DNA from: Myxococcus eversor | GTDB lineage: Bacteria > Myxococcota > Myxococcia > Myxococcales > Myxococcaceae | DNA: 64,000 bases | Direction: 5' to 3' | Assembly (NCBI RefSeq): GCF_010894455.1 | Contig: NZ_JAAIXY010000001.1 | Location: forward strand, 62,001 to 126,000 | Part shown: positions 8,698 to 16,865 of the stretch, in pieces | Numbering within the stretch: position 1 is the first letter of the stretch | How the letters are laid out: each line of letters opens with the position of its first letter | The notes under the pieces: generated by a model | The model's input: only the letters and a program-made list of their open reading frames with translations | Database searches by the model: none | What the model was told of the DNA's origin: nothing | Program-made: the position numbers and the translations under genes

Positions 8698-8760
8698 GGG
8701 GTCGCCGACTCTAGCCCAGCCCCGGGGGGCCAGGCATCGCCGGAATGCTCCGATTCCGCA

Positions 8761-9750
8761 TTACAGGCCGAAGAAGTCGCCGACGCCTTCGATGATGTCC
8801 TTGCCCTTGTTCACCGCGCCGGAGAAGACGTCGCCGGCCGCGTCCACCACCGCGCCACCCGCGTTGATGGCGCCCTCGGCCACGTTCTCCAGGACCTCGC
8901 CACCCGCGGCGACCGCCGTCTCACCCACGGCCTTCAGCACGTTGCCCGCGTTGACCGAACCCTCGATGTCCACACCCAGGCCCAGGCCCGCGGTGGCCTC
9001 GACGCCCACGTCGAACTCCAGGTTGCCGTTGTTCAGGCCGATGTCGGCGTGCGCGTCGCCGCTCACACCCGCGCTGGCGCTGGCGGTGACGCTGGCGGAG
9101 GCCAGGGTGTCACCCTCGTGCTTCAGCTCGATGGAGCCGGTGAGGCTCGCCTGGGCGCCCGCGAAACCCGACGCGGAGGCGTTGATGGACAGGTTGCCGT
9201 CCGTGCCCACGTGCAGGTCCAGGTTGATGTGGCCGTCGGCGCCAATCTTGCCCATGGCCTCCAAGTCCAACTCCACCGAGTACTTCTCGCCGGCGATCTC
9301 GAAGTCCACCGTCTTGGAGGCCCCGGCGCCCGCTTCCACCGCCGTGGCGTCGATGTCCACCGCGAGGTTCACGTCGATGCCGGACAGGCCCACGTCCGCG
9401 TCCACCTTGGCATCCGCAGTGAAGGACGGGCCCTGCGCGTAGGCGCGGGTGTCGATGCCACCAGGACCCTTGCCGTTCACCTCGGCCCGAGCGCCACCCG
9501 CCTCGAAGCTGGACTGGCCACTCACCAGGTTGCCGCGCGGCTGCTCCACGTTGCCCTGCGCCTGCGTGTCCACGCGCGGGTTGCGCGACTGCGCCCCGTT
9601 GCGCGGGGCCTGCTCGTCGCGCACGGGCGGGGGCGGCTCACGACGCGGAGGGGGCGGCGGCGGAGGCGGGCGGTAGGCAATGCGCGGGGGGGACATGAAG
9701 GGCTCCGGCTGGATTTCCGCGACGCCCGAAGTGGCGCCATGTGCCTTCAT
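8761..9750 (-). CDS. Unrecognised protein with proline-rich N-terminus and repetitive beta-rich body
   Basis: I do not recognise a family. Residues 1-90 are disordered: a run of eight prolines around 29-36, then Arg/Pro/Gln-rich sequence. There is no signal peptide. Residues ~95-300 are a cysteine-free, Gly/Ala/Ser/Asp-rich region alternating short hydrophobic strands with small residues (LNGE..., INLDLHVGTDGNLSI, LTGSIELKHEGDTL, LEFDVGVEATAGLGL), as in lipid-facing or surface beta structures. A final ~25-residue tail (INAGGAVVDAAGDVFSGAVN) looks amphipathic. An internal ATG at codon 19 is an alternative start. Base composition matches its neighbours. It may be a surface or exported structural protein, but that is inference. 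Confidence 0.75.
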   Translation of the reverse strand: MKAHGATSGVAEIQPEPFMSPPRIAYRPPPPPPPPRREPPPPVRDEQAPRNGAQSRNPRVDTQAQGNVEQPRGNLVSGQSSFEAGGARAEVNGKGPGGIDTRAYAQGPSFTADAKVDADVGLSGIDVNLAVDIDATAVEAGAGASKTVDFEIAGEKYSVELDLEAMGKIGADGHINLDLHVGTDGNLSINASASGFAGAQASLTGSIELKHEGDTLASASVTASASAGVSGDAHADIGLNNGNLEFDVGVEATAGLGLGVDIEGSVNAGNVLKAVGETAVAAGGEVLENVAEGAINAGGAVVDAAGDVFSGAVNKGKDIIEGVGDFFGL

Positions 9751-9896
9751 TCTCCGAACCCGCAGTCACGAGTTTCCTCGCGGCCATCATTTTTTGAGAA
9801 TCATGGGGAGGCGCGGCCTGGAGGTATGGCCTCCTGGCACGGACAGTAGGGTTCCAGGCCCGGAGCTGGGGCGCGAAATACCCAGGTGGGCTCGCG

Positions 9897-10775
9897 TCAG
9901 TGGGAGTGGTGGGGGGAGCCGGGGTCGCCGGCCAGGGGCGAGGGGCCGCCGGGACGCAGGCGGCGCACGGCGCGCAAGAGGAGTTGTTCGTCGCGGGGGT
10001 TGGCGAGGAAGCCCCGGGCGCCGAGCTGACGCGCCCGCTCGAAGCCCTCGTCGTCCGAGGTGCCGTGGACGATGAGGGAGCCTTCGATGTGGACCTCGCC
10101 GGCCAGGAGACCCTCCATGGCCTGGATGGGGGCGAGCACCACGTCTCCGGGGCCGGTGTGGAGGACGTCCAGGGGCGTGGCGACGCGGGCCTGGTGGCCG
10201 TGGCGCGCGAGCTGCCGGGAGATGAGGACGGCCGTCACCGGGGGCCAGCCATAGAGCAGCAGGGGGCCACCGGGGGAGGGCGCGGGGGTGGCGGCGGGCT
10301 CGGCGGGCTCCTCGATGCCGTACAGCTCCGAGAGGGCGCGGGTGATGGCGCTGTCGGAGGCGACGTGGGCCTCCACGCGCGGCTTGCCGGTGATGGCGCG
10401 CACGGCGTCCACTGCCTCCAAGGAGACGGGGGCGGGCAGGGCGATGTGGAGGACTTCGCGCTCGCCCTGTTCCAGGGGCACCATCTCCACGCGCAGGGGC
10501 ACGGCGCGGTGCTGTCGAGCGATTCGGGAGGGGAGCAGGTCCGCCATGCCTCGCTCGGGAGGCGTCCGGTCCAGGTCCACGGCCTCCACGCCGAGCTGCG
10601 CCGCGAGGCCTCGCAACACGTCTGCTTCCGAGCACACGCCTTCACGCACCAGGGCGCGCCCCAAGGGGACGTGCGTCTCATGGTGGTGGACCAGACCGAC
10701 CCGGAGCTGGGCGCGGTTGAGCACCCCCATCTCCAGGAGAATCTCCCCGAGCGGACGCCTGGCACTGGATTCCAT
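9897..10775 (-). CDS. MshEN-domain protein with degenerate receiver-like C-terminus
   Basis: A 292-residue protein. Residues ~7-62 contain two tandem motifs of the MshEN/GspE-N type (RPLGEILLEMGVLNRAQLRV and VPLGRALVREGVCSEADVLR). This module leads PilB/MshE-type ATPases and binds cyclic di-GMP in several of them. The GspE_N fold continues to about residue 150, but no ATPase follows. Instead residues ~170-280 look like a receiver domain (LLLYGWPPVTAVLISRQLAR, GDVVLAPIQAMEGL, GARGFLANPRDE) without the usual acidic pocket, so probably not phosphorylated. A sensor or adaptor for type IV pilus or secretion machinery is plausible. The Gly/Pro/His-rich tail is disordered. Confidence 0.8.
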   Translation of the reverse strand: MESSARRPLGEILLEMGVLNRAQLRVGLVHHHETHVPLGRALVREGVCSEADVLRGLAAQLGVEAVDLDRTPPERGMADLLPSRIARQHRAVPLRVEMVPLEQGEREVLHIALPAPVSLEAVDAVRAITGKPRVEAHVASDSAITRALSELYGIEEPAEPAATPAPSPGGPLLLYGWPPVTAVLISRQLARHGHQARVATPLDVLHTGPGDVVLAPIQAMEGLLAGEVHIEGSLIVHGTSDDEGFERARQLGARGFLANPRDEQLLLRAVRRLRPGGPSPLAGDPGSPHHSH

Positions 10776-10848
10776 ACAAAGGAATCTTCACGTGACCGCG
10801 CGCTTCGCGAGGCTCGGGCGTGTGTGCGCTCCCCCGCCCGCCCGGCCT

Positions 10849-11217
10849 TCAACCTCCCGAGGGGAACACGCGCGCCCAGCTCTCCGGCTGGAAGCCCACG
10901 AGGACGGCGGTGGGCGTGACGAGCACGGGCCGTTTGACGAGCTTGCCGTCGGCGGCGAGCCACGTGTGCAGCTCCGCGTCACTGGCCGCGTCGACCTTGG
11001 GTTTGCCGAGCGCGCGGTAGCTCTGCCCGCTGGTGTTGAGCCACTTGCGCACGGACACCCCGCTCCGGGGTATCCACTGCGCCAGCTCCGCGACAGTGGG
11101 TGGGCTGTCGACGATGGGGCGCACGCGGTGGGGCACCCCCTGGGCCTCCAGCCACTTCAGCGCCTTCTTGCAGGTGGAACAGCCCGAGTAGGAGAGGACG
11201 AGGACCTCGTTCGACAT
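10849..11217 (-). CDS. ArsC/Spx-family thioredoxin-fold protein
   Basis: The ATG at 11217-11215 gives 122 residues, the usual ArsC/Spx length. Residues 12-18 (GCSTCKK) hold the CxxC pair C13/C16, and KRPVLVTPTAVLVGF near residue 95 is the family's conserved Arg-Pro segment. The pattern is that of YffB/Spx-like 'arsenate reductase family' proteins; true arsenate reductases have a single N-terminal cysteine, so arsenate reduction should not be assumed. No arsenic gene is nearby. It is cytoplasmic and divergent from the lipoprotein gene starting at 11285. Confidence 0.9.
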   Translation of the reverse strand: MSNEVLVLSYSGCSTCKKALKWLEAQGVPHRVRPIVDSPPTVAELAQWIPRSGVSVRKWLNTSGQSYRALGKPKVDAASDAELHTWLAADGKLVKRPVLVTPTAVLVGFQPESWARVFPSGG

Positions 11218-11284
11218 GGCGCGCGCTTCTACCAGCCCGGACGCGGTTTGCGAGCGGCCACGACAGCGTGCTAGCGCGACGGGT

Positions 11285-12550
11285 ATGGACACGTCCGCCT
11301 CCGAGTGCGCGAAGCGCTTCTTCATGACGGCGTTGACGCTGGGGGTGCTCGTCACCGCCTGCTCGTCGACGCCGGACAAGCCCGGAGTCGTCCCCGAGGG
11401 TGACGGAGGCATTCCGGACACGGGAGACGCGGGGCCCATCATCGAGGTGCCCGAGGACGGAGGCACCGTCATCACCGGCACGCTGTCCGGGACGCTGACG
11501 GAGGCGGGCTCACCGTACCGGGTGCTCGGCGACGCGCAGGGCGTCGTCACCATCCCCAAGGGGCAGGTGCTCACGGTGCAGCCCGGCGTCATCCTCGACT
11601 TCAAGGGGCGCCCGGAGGTGACGGAGGCCGACGTGGAGGCGGGCGCGGCCGACAGCGTGATGAACCACCATGACGGGCGCGTGGAGGTGCGCGTCTACGG
11701 CGGCATCCAGGTGCGCGGCACCGCGGAGAAGCCCGTGCTGCTCACGTCCACCAATCGCTACGGCTGGTGGGGGATGAACTTCTTCGGGGAGAACTCCGTG
11801 GGCGATGGAGACCCTGTCTTCGAGCACATGGTCTTCGAGAAGGTCCGCAAGAATGACTACAACGGCAACCGCGACAAGACGCGCGGCGCGCTGTGGGCCT
11901 ACTACCCGGGGCCGGTGACGATTCGCCACGCGGTGTTCCGCGACAACCAGGCCTCGGCCAAGTGTGGCGCGCTGGACTTGATGTTCACCGTGGGCTCGCG
12001 CGTGGAGGACTCGCTGTTCGAGGGCAACCGCACGTCGGACATCGACCGCTTCGCGCAGGCGGGCACGTCGTCCATGGCGGGAGGCGGGGCCATGTGCGTG
12101 ACGCACGGGCGAGACTCCGTGGTGCGGGGCAACACCTTCCGGAACAACGGCCTGGAGGCGTTCCGGGGAGCTGTCACCAGCGCGCTCGAGCCGCGCCCGC
12201 TCCTCGCGTGGCCCAACGCGCAGAATATCTATGATTTGGGCGGCGGTGGCGTGTTGCACTACTTCCAGCCGAACAACGACCTGGTCGAGAACAACACCTT
12301 CGAGGACAACTTCGTGACGCAGGGCCCGGCCGCGGCCATCTACCTGGAGGACATGGGCACGCGCGCCCTCACGCTGCGCGGCAACCGCTTCCTGCGCAAC
12401 CGCGCGGGCGCGGGCGGCGTGGTGGTGTGCAACCGGGGCGGCGGCGCGGTGGAGCTGGTGGTGGCCACCGACAACGTCTTCACCGACAACACGGTGAACG
12501 GGCGAGCGGCGCCGAATGTGTCAGGAGATTGCACCACCGCCGCGCAGTAG
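11285..12550 (+). CDS. Parallel beta-helix lipoprotein
   Basis: The ATG at 11285 supplies a lysine/arginine n-region and the lipobox LVTAC; an ATG at 11324 is a shorter alternative. After an acidic, Gly-rich linker the 421-residue protein contains a right-handed beta-helix: repeated short strands with Asn ladders (EHMVFEKV, IRHAVFRDNQAS, VEDSLFEGNRTSD, VRGNTFRNNGLEA, VENNTFEDNFVT, LRGNRFLRNRAG). This is the 'right-handed parallel beta-helix repeat' architecture of polysaccharide lyases and adhesins. No lyase catalytic motif is obvious. It is probably anchored in the outer membrane as a surface binding or polysaccharide-acting protein. Confidence 0.85.
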   Translation: MDTSASECAKRFFMTALTLGVLVTACSSTPDKPGVVPEGDGGIPDTGDAGPIIEVPEDGGTVITGTLSGTLTEAGSPYRVLGDAQGVVTIPKGQVLTVQPGVILDFKGRPEVTEADVEAGAADSVMNHHDGRVEVRVYGGIQVRGTAEKPVLLTSTNRYGWWGMNFFGENSVGDGDPVFEHMVFEKVRKNDYNGNRDKTRGALWAYYPGPVTIRHAVFRDNQASAKCGALDLMFTVGSRVEDSLFEGNRTSDIDRFAQAGTSSMAGGGAMCVTHGRDSVVRGNTFRNNGLEAFRGAVTSALEPRPLLAWPNAQNIYDLGGGGVLHYFQPNNDLVENNTFEDNFVTQGPAAAIYLEDMGTRALTLRGNRFLRNRAGAGGVVVCNRGGGAVELVVATDNVFTDNTVNGRAAPNVSGDCTTAAQ

Positions 12551-12559
12551 CCATGAGGG

Positions 12560-12875
12560 GCGGTCTGGCCTCAAACCCGCGCGGACGTCACTGAAGAGAC
12601 TGCGCCGCGGTGAGCGTCTTCACCACGCGGCGTGGCCCGGCCTCAAACTCGCGCGGACATCACTGCGGAGCCTCCATCTCCGCGAGCAACTTCACCATGC
12701 GGTGCGGCCCGGCCTCACGTCTGCGCGGACATCACTGCGGAGGATTTGTCTCAGTGAGCACCTCCACCACGCGGCGTGGCGACCCCCCACATCCGCGCCG
12801 ACGTCACTGAGGAGGCTCGGTCCCGGTGAGCGTCTTCACCACGCGGCGCGCGGCGCGGCCCAGCCTCACGCCCGC
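12560..12875 (-). repeat. 72-bp tandem repeats continuing the 3' end of the LysR gene
   Basis: Read on the minus strand, the last 24 codons of the LysR gene (12875-12804) are followed by three further copies (12803-12732, 12731-12660, 12659-12588) and a partial fourth (12587-12560). The period is exactly 72 bp: GAGC anchors lie at 12612, 12684, 12756 and 12828, and TGA stops at 12588, 12660, 12732 and 12804. All copies keep the frame, and each encodes a variant of RVVKTLTGTEPPQ before its own stop. Confidence 0.9.
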
Positions 12876-13703
12876 GCGGTGGTGGAGCTTGGGGAGGAAG
12901 GCATGGGTGGAGCCGCTCGCCGGCTTCAGGAGCTTCAGCTCGCCCCGGCGCAGCTCGCGTGAGGCCAGATGCTCCGGCAGCCACCCGTAGCCCAGGCCCT
13001 CCAGGATGGCCGCCTTCTTCGCCGCGAAGTCGTTGAGGTGCACCGTGGAGCGCATCTCCAGCGAGACGGTGCTGAGCTGGAGTCGGGGGTCCGAGCCCCG
13101 CACCGTGAGCAGCAGGTGCTCCGCCAGCTCCTCTTCCTTGAGCGTCCCTCTCCGCCGCCGCGCCAGCGGATGGGAGCGATGCGCGACGAGCAGCGCCTTC
13201 AGCTCCGGCAGCGCATAACCCCTGAGGCCCGGCAGCGAGGGCGGCAGCACGGACACCATCAGGTCCGCCTCGTCCCGCACGAAGGCCGCTTCCACGCCCG
13301 CCAGGAACTCCGACGACACATGGAAACGCGTGCCCGCACCCTCCGCCCTGAGTGCCTTCACCACGCGTAACAGTGGCTCGGCGGGGAAGACGCCGTCGAA
13401 GACGATGCGCAGCGTGGGCTCCCAGCCGGCGCGAATCTCCGCGCACGTCGCCTCCAGCTCCCGCTCCGCCGCCAACAGCTTGCGACAGTGCTCCAGCACC
13501 CGCTCTCCAGCGGGCGTCAGCCGCGTGCGGTAGCCGCGCCTGTCGAGCAGCTCCAGCTCCGTCTGTCCCTCCAGCGTGCGCAGGGTGTAGAGCACCGCCG
13601 TGTGCCCTTTTCCCAGCGCCTGGGCCGCGGCGGCGAAGGTGCCGTGGCGGGCGAGCGCATCCAGGGCGCGGGCCTGCTCCAAGGTGACGTTCATCGCCCG
13701 CAT
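12804..13703 (-). CDS. LysR-family transcriptional regulator
   Basis: A 299-residue protein (an ATG three codons in, 13694, is an alternative start). Residues ~5-65 are the winged helix-turn-helix of LysR regulators (LEQARALDALARHGTFAAAAQALGKG). Residues ~90-290 are the periplasmic-binding-protein-like co-inducer domain (LRIVFDGVFPAEPLLRVVKALRA, then ALLVAHRSHPLARRRRG). Inducer is unknown. It is divergent from an outer-membrane barrel gene across 120 bp that contain palindromes, the usual LysR arrangement of autoregulation plus target control. Its final 23 codons are repeated downstream in variant copies (see repeat entry), so the C-terminus may be exchangeable. Confidence 0.92.
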   Translation of the reverse strand: MRAMNVTLEQARALDALARHGTFAAAAQALGKGHTAVLYTLRTLEGQTELELLDRRGYRTRLTPAGERVLEHCRKLLAAERELEATCAEIRAGWEPTLRIVFDGVFPAEPLLRVVKALRAEGAGTRFHVSSEFLAGVEAAFVRDEADLMVSVLPPSLPGLRGYALPELKALLVAHRSHPLARRRRGTLKEEELAEHLLLTVRGSDPRLQLSTVSLEMRSTVHLNDFAAKKAAILEGLGYGWLPEHLASRELRRGELKLLKPASGSTHAFLPKLHHRAGVRLGRAARRVVKTLTGTEPPQ

Positions 13704-13737
13704 TGTGCACGGTGCTGACAGTCAGTGCTGACCCACC

Positions 13738-13757
13738 GTCACAATCGCAATCGTGAC
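13738..13757. promoter_or_regulatory. Imperfect palindrome, candidate LysR operator
   Basis: GTCACAATCGCAATCGTGAC is 16/20 self-complementary and lies between the divergent LysR and barrel genes. A second, shorter palindrome CTGAC-A-GTCAG with flanking direct repeats GTGCTGAC lies at about 13711-13731. Placement between regulator and target fits LysR binding; no contact data can be read from sequence. Confidence 0.35.
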
Positions 13758-13823
13758 GCGGCGCGGCTTACTTGTATGAAGGCTGCTGTTCTAGAGTCAA
13801 CGCTCCACTCTATGGAGGGGTTT

Positions 13824-14576
13824 ATGACGGGAAGGCTGAGTTGGGCCCTGGCAGCGGCGGTCGCATTGGGTTCCGCGGGCGCGAGCGCTCAGGAAGTCGC
13901 GACGTACAGCGCGCCGACGGGACTGGAAGTCACGGTCGGCCTCGGGTTTCAGGCGGGAGCGGGATACGTCTACAAGAACGGTCAGCGGCTGGACCGCACC
14001 GTGGGTGATGTGAAGCTCAGTGACGCGGCCAACGGCGCGGTGCCTTTCCTGGTGGAGCTGGGCTACCGCGTGACGCCGAACTGGTTCGTCGGCGCCTACG
14101 GCAGCTACTCGTACATCCTCTCCAAGGAGAACCCGTACTCCTGCTTCGAGGGTTGGGAGTGCTCGGCCTCGCAGATTCGTTTCGGCCCGCAGGTGCAGTA
14201 CCACTTCTCTCCCACTGCCTCGTTCGACCCCTTCGTCGGTGTCGGCTTCGGCATGGTGATTCTCGACAACAAGAACTCGGGTCCCACGCAGGTCCAAGGG
14301 CCCAACGGTCCCCTCACCGCGAACCTGGAGCTGAAGAGCCAGACGCGTGGCCCGGAGTTCGTGAACGTCACCGTCGGTGGCAAGTGGCGTCTGGGCCACT
14401 CGCTGTCCTTCGGCCCGTACCTCACCGGCACCTACGCGCGTTACACCACGCGCTCGGGTGACACCACGCTGGCGCTGCCCGCGCCGCTGCCCACCACGAC
14501 GACGCCGCTGGGCTTCGCCGAGGACGGCCCGTATGGCCTCATCATGCTGGGCATCCGAGGTAGCTGGAACATCTGA
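13824..14576 (+). CDS. Outer-membrane beta-barrel protein
   Basis: The ATG at 13824 is chosen because GGAGG ends five bases before it. The 250-residue product has a signal peptide cleaved after ASA (residue ~21) and then alternating aromatic/polar strands typical of an eight-to-ten-strand barrel (VTVGLGFQAGAGYVYKNGQ, VTPNWFVGAYGSYSYIL, ASFDPFVGVGFGMVILD, GHSLSFGPYLTGTYARYTT). It ends in LGIRGSWNI, an aromatic-rich last strand. This matches the OmpA/OmpW-like 'outer membrane beta-barrel' class with no further domain. A single Cys pair (CFEGWEC) sits in one loop. Probably controlled by the divergent LysR regulator. Confidence 0.85.
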   Translation: MTGRLSWALAAAVALGSAGASAQEVATYSAPTGLEVTVGLGFQAGAGYVYKNGQRLDRTVGDVKLSDAANGAVPFLVELGYRVTPNWFVGAYGSYSYILSKENPYSCFEGWECSASQIRFGPQVQYHFSPTASFDPFVGVGFGMVILDNKNSGPTQVQGPNGPLTANLELKSQTRGPEFVNVTVGGKWRLGHSLSFGPYLTGTYARYTTRSGDTTLALPAPLPTTTTPLGFAEDGPYGLIMLGIRGSWNI

Positions 14577-14584
14577 GCTGTTGA

Positions 14585-14644
14585 ACCGGGGGCCTGCTTC
14601 GGGCTGGCCCCTGGTGTGACGCGGAGTGCCCAACGCTCCGCGTC
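14585..14644 (+). terminator. Tandem hairpins after the barrel gene
   Basis: ACCGGGGGCC (14585-14594) pairs with GGCCCCTGGT (14606-14615) with one mismatch. A second perfect 9-bp stem GACGCGGAG (14618-14626)/CTCCGCGTC (14636-14644) follows, then GCCCCTTT. Both are placed to end the barrel-protein transcript. Confidence 0.6.
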
Positions 14645-14742
14645 GCCCCTTTCCGAGCAGAGGGGCGGTCCTTCCGAGATGCTTCACGCCTGGCACACGC
14701 GTCAGAGTGTTGCCGGAGACTTTCATCTCGATAGGAGTGCCC

Positions 14743-16029
14743 ATGATTCGGAAGTGGTGGAGTGGAGCGTGTGGTGTCGCGAGCGCGGTGGCCATCCTGG
14801 GAACACTGCCCGCGAGTGCCCAAGCCCTGACACCGCCTGACTGGCAACGACAACTCGGAAGCACCGCGGACGAACTGGCGCTGTCCGTCTCCTCCGTGGG
14901 CGACGCTGTCTATGTGGCTGGCCATACCGGTGGACAGCTCGGCTCCGCGCCGTCGTCGGGGGGGCAGGACGTCTTCGTCGCGAAGTACGGCGTGGACGGC
15001 GCGCTGGCCTGGGTCCGGCAGGTGGGCACGGCGATGAATGACCGGGCGCTGTCGGTGACGGCGGACCTGGCGGGCAACGTCTACGTCACGGGCTACACGT
15101 GGGGCAGCTTCCTGCCGTTCGTCAACGCGGGTGGCACCGACTTCTTCGTGCTGAAGCTCGACGCGACGGGCGCGCTGGACTGGGTGCAGCAGTTCGGCAC
15201 GGAGACGGACGACTTCGCCACGGGCATCGCCGTCACGCGCCGCGCGGGCCAGGATGGCCTCTTCGTCTCCGGCTACTCGCTGGGCCGCATCGACGGGACG
15301 CCCACGCCGGGCAACTACGACGTGGTGGTGGCCAAGTTCGACACCGGTGGCAACCCGTACTGGATGAGGCAGTTCGGCTCCGGCCGGAGCGATGTGGCCC
15401 TGGGCGTGGCGGTGGGCCCGAGCGAGGATGTCTACGTCGCCGGCTACACGATGGGCAGCCTGGACGGAGTCACGCTTCCGGGGACCACGGTGGACCTCTT
15501 CCTGGCGAAGTACGACGTGCTCGGCGCGGCGCAGTGGGTCCGCCAGTTGGGCTCCGCGAGTGACGAGTACGGCACGGGCGTGGCGGTGGACGAGGACGGC
15601 GCGGCCTATGTGTCCGGCTACACCTTCGGCGCGCTCGACGGGAATGTCCGCGTGGGCACGTACGACGCGGTGCTGGTGAAGTACGACGCGGCGGGCGGCC
15701 GGAAGTGGACGCGGCAGCTGGGCACGACGACGACGGACTACGCGCAGGGCGTGGCGGTGGATGCGAATGGCGTCGTCCACCTGGTGGGCCACACCTCGGG
15801 CGCGCTGGACGGCAACGTGTCGCTGGGCGGCGGCGACGTGTTCCTGTCCACGTACGACACCGCGGGCAATCGGCTCGGCACGCGGCAGGTGGGCTCCAGC
15901 GCGGCGGACCGGGGGCAGGCCGTGGCCGTGGGCGCGGACGGCGCCGCGTACGCGGTGGGCTACAGCTGGGGCAGCCTGCCTGGGAGCACCAGCGCGGGTG
16001 GCTACGACGCCATCCTCTTCCGCTTCTGA
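14743..16029 (+). CDS. Secreted SBBP-repeat beta-propeller protein
   Basis: The ATG at 14743 is preceded by AGGAG at five bases. The 428-residue protein has a signal peptide ending ASAQA and then seven repeats of about 55-60 residues, each carrying VYVAGYT-like and DVFVAKYDxxGxxxWVRQxG-like motifs with a conserved Tyr/Lys/Trp pattern. This is the SBBP (beta-propeller) repeat, found in secreted or surface proteins of myxobacteria, planctomycetes and others. Repeats are near-identical in places (LAKYDVLGAAQWVRQLGS versus LVKYDAAGGRKWTRQLGT), which suggests recent amplification. It probably binds polymers or partners outside the cell; no enzyme motif is seen. Confidence 0.88.
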   Translation: MIRKWWSGACGVASAVAILGTLPASAQALTPPDWQRQLGSTADELALSVSSVGDAVYVAGHTGGQLGSAPSSGGQDVFVAKYGVDGALAWVRQVGTAMNDRALSVTADLAGNVYVTGYTWGSFLPFVNAGGTDFFVLKLDATGALDWVQQFGTETDDFATGIAVTRRAGQDGLFVSGYSLGRIDGTPTPGNYDVVVAKFDTGGNPYWMRQFGSGRSDVALGVAVGPSEDVYVAGYTMGSLDGVTLPGTTVDLFLAKYDVLGAAQWVRQLGSASDEYGTGVAVDEDGAAYVSGYTFGALDGNVRVGTYDAVLVKYDAAGGRKWTRQLGTTTTDYAQGVAVDANGVVHLVGHTSGALDGNVSLGGGDVFLSTYDTAGNRLGTRQVGSSAADRGQAVAVGADGAAYAVGYSWGSLPGSTSAGGYDAILFRF

Positions 16030-16151
16030 AGCGGAGCCGGGCCTTCGAGCTCTCGCTGGGGACGCGTGTCGGGCGGCGAGCGGCGGCCCCCGTTCCCCGC
16101 GAGGCGATGTACCTTTCCCTCACGCGACAGGATGGACGAAGGAGCGGGGTG

Positions 16152-16865
16152 ATGGAGTTCGACTCGAGCGCGCGGACGGGCCGCTACAAGCGGGCGGCGG
16201 CCGAGGCTGCGGTGGACCGGTTCTTCCTGCCGGGGATGCGCGTGGGCCTGGGCACCGGCAGCACCGCGGCCTTCGCCGTGAGGCGGCTGGCGGCGCTGCG
16301 CGCGCAGGGACACCTGCTCGACGTCGTGGGCGTTCCCACGTCGCATGCCACCGAGGCGCTGGCGCTGGAGTTGAGCATTCCCCTCACCACGCTGGAGGAG
16401 CACCCGGAGCTGGACGTCACCATCGACGGCGCCGACGAGGTGGCACCGGACCTGTCCGTCATCAAGGGCGGCGGTGGCGCGCTCCTGCGCGAGAAGATTG
16501 TCGCCCAGGCCAGCCGCCGCGTCGTCATCGTCGCGGACGTGGCGAAGCTGTCACCGAAGCTCGGCACCCACTGGCCCGTGCCGGTGGAGGTGCTGACGTT
16601 CGGCTGGCGCTCGCAGCAGCTCTTCCTCGAGTCGCTCGGCGCGCGCGTGACGCCGCGCCGGGGCGACGGCGGCGCGCCCTTCCTCACGGACCAGGGCAAC
16701 CTCGTGCTCGACTGCGCCTTCGGCCCCATCGACGCGCCGTCGGAGCTGGCCGCGCGGCTGGGCGCGCGCGCGGGAATCGTGGGCCACGGCCTGTTCCTCG
16801 GCGTGGCCACGGACCTGATGGTCGCGGGCCCCGGTGGTGTCGAGCACCGCGTGCGCCCCACGTGA
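16152..16865 (+). CDS. rpiA: Ribose-5-phosphate isomerase A
   Basis: Interconverts ribose 5-phosphate and ribulose 5-phosphate in the non-oxidative pentose phosphate pathway, in the cytoplasm. The start is the ATG at 16152 with GGAG upstream; an ATG at 16107 would add a poor tail. The 237 residues show all family landmarks: VGLGTGSTA near residue 31 (phosphate loop), LDVTIDGADEV near 85 with catalytic Asp pair, IKGGGGALLREKI (catalytic Glu) near 100, and RVVIVADVAKLS. Length is normal (~220-235). The neighbours are unrelated, so it looks like an isolated housekeeping gene. Confidence 0.95.
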   Translation: MEFDSSARTGRYKRAAAEAAVDRFFLPGMRVGLGTGSTAAFAVRRLAALRAQGHLLDVVGVPTSHATEALALELSIPLTTLEEHPELDVTIDGADEVAPDLSVIKGGGGALLREKIVAQASRRVVIVADVAKLSPKLGTHWPVPVEVLTFGWRSQQLFLESLGARVTPRRGDGGAPFLTDQGNLVLDCAFGPIDAPSELAARLGARAGIVGHGLFLGVATDLMVAGPGGVEHRVRPT

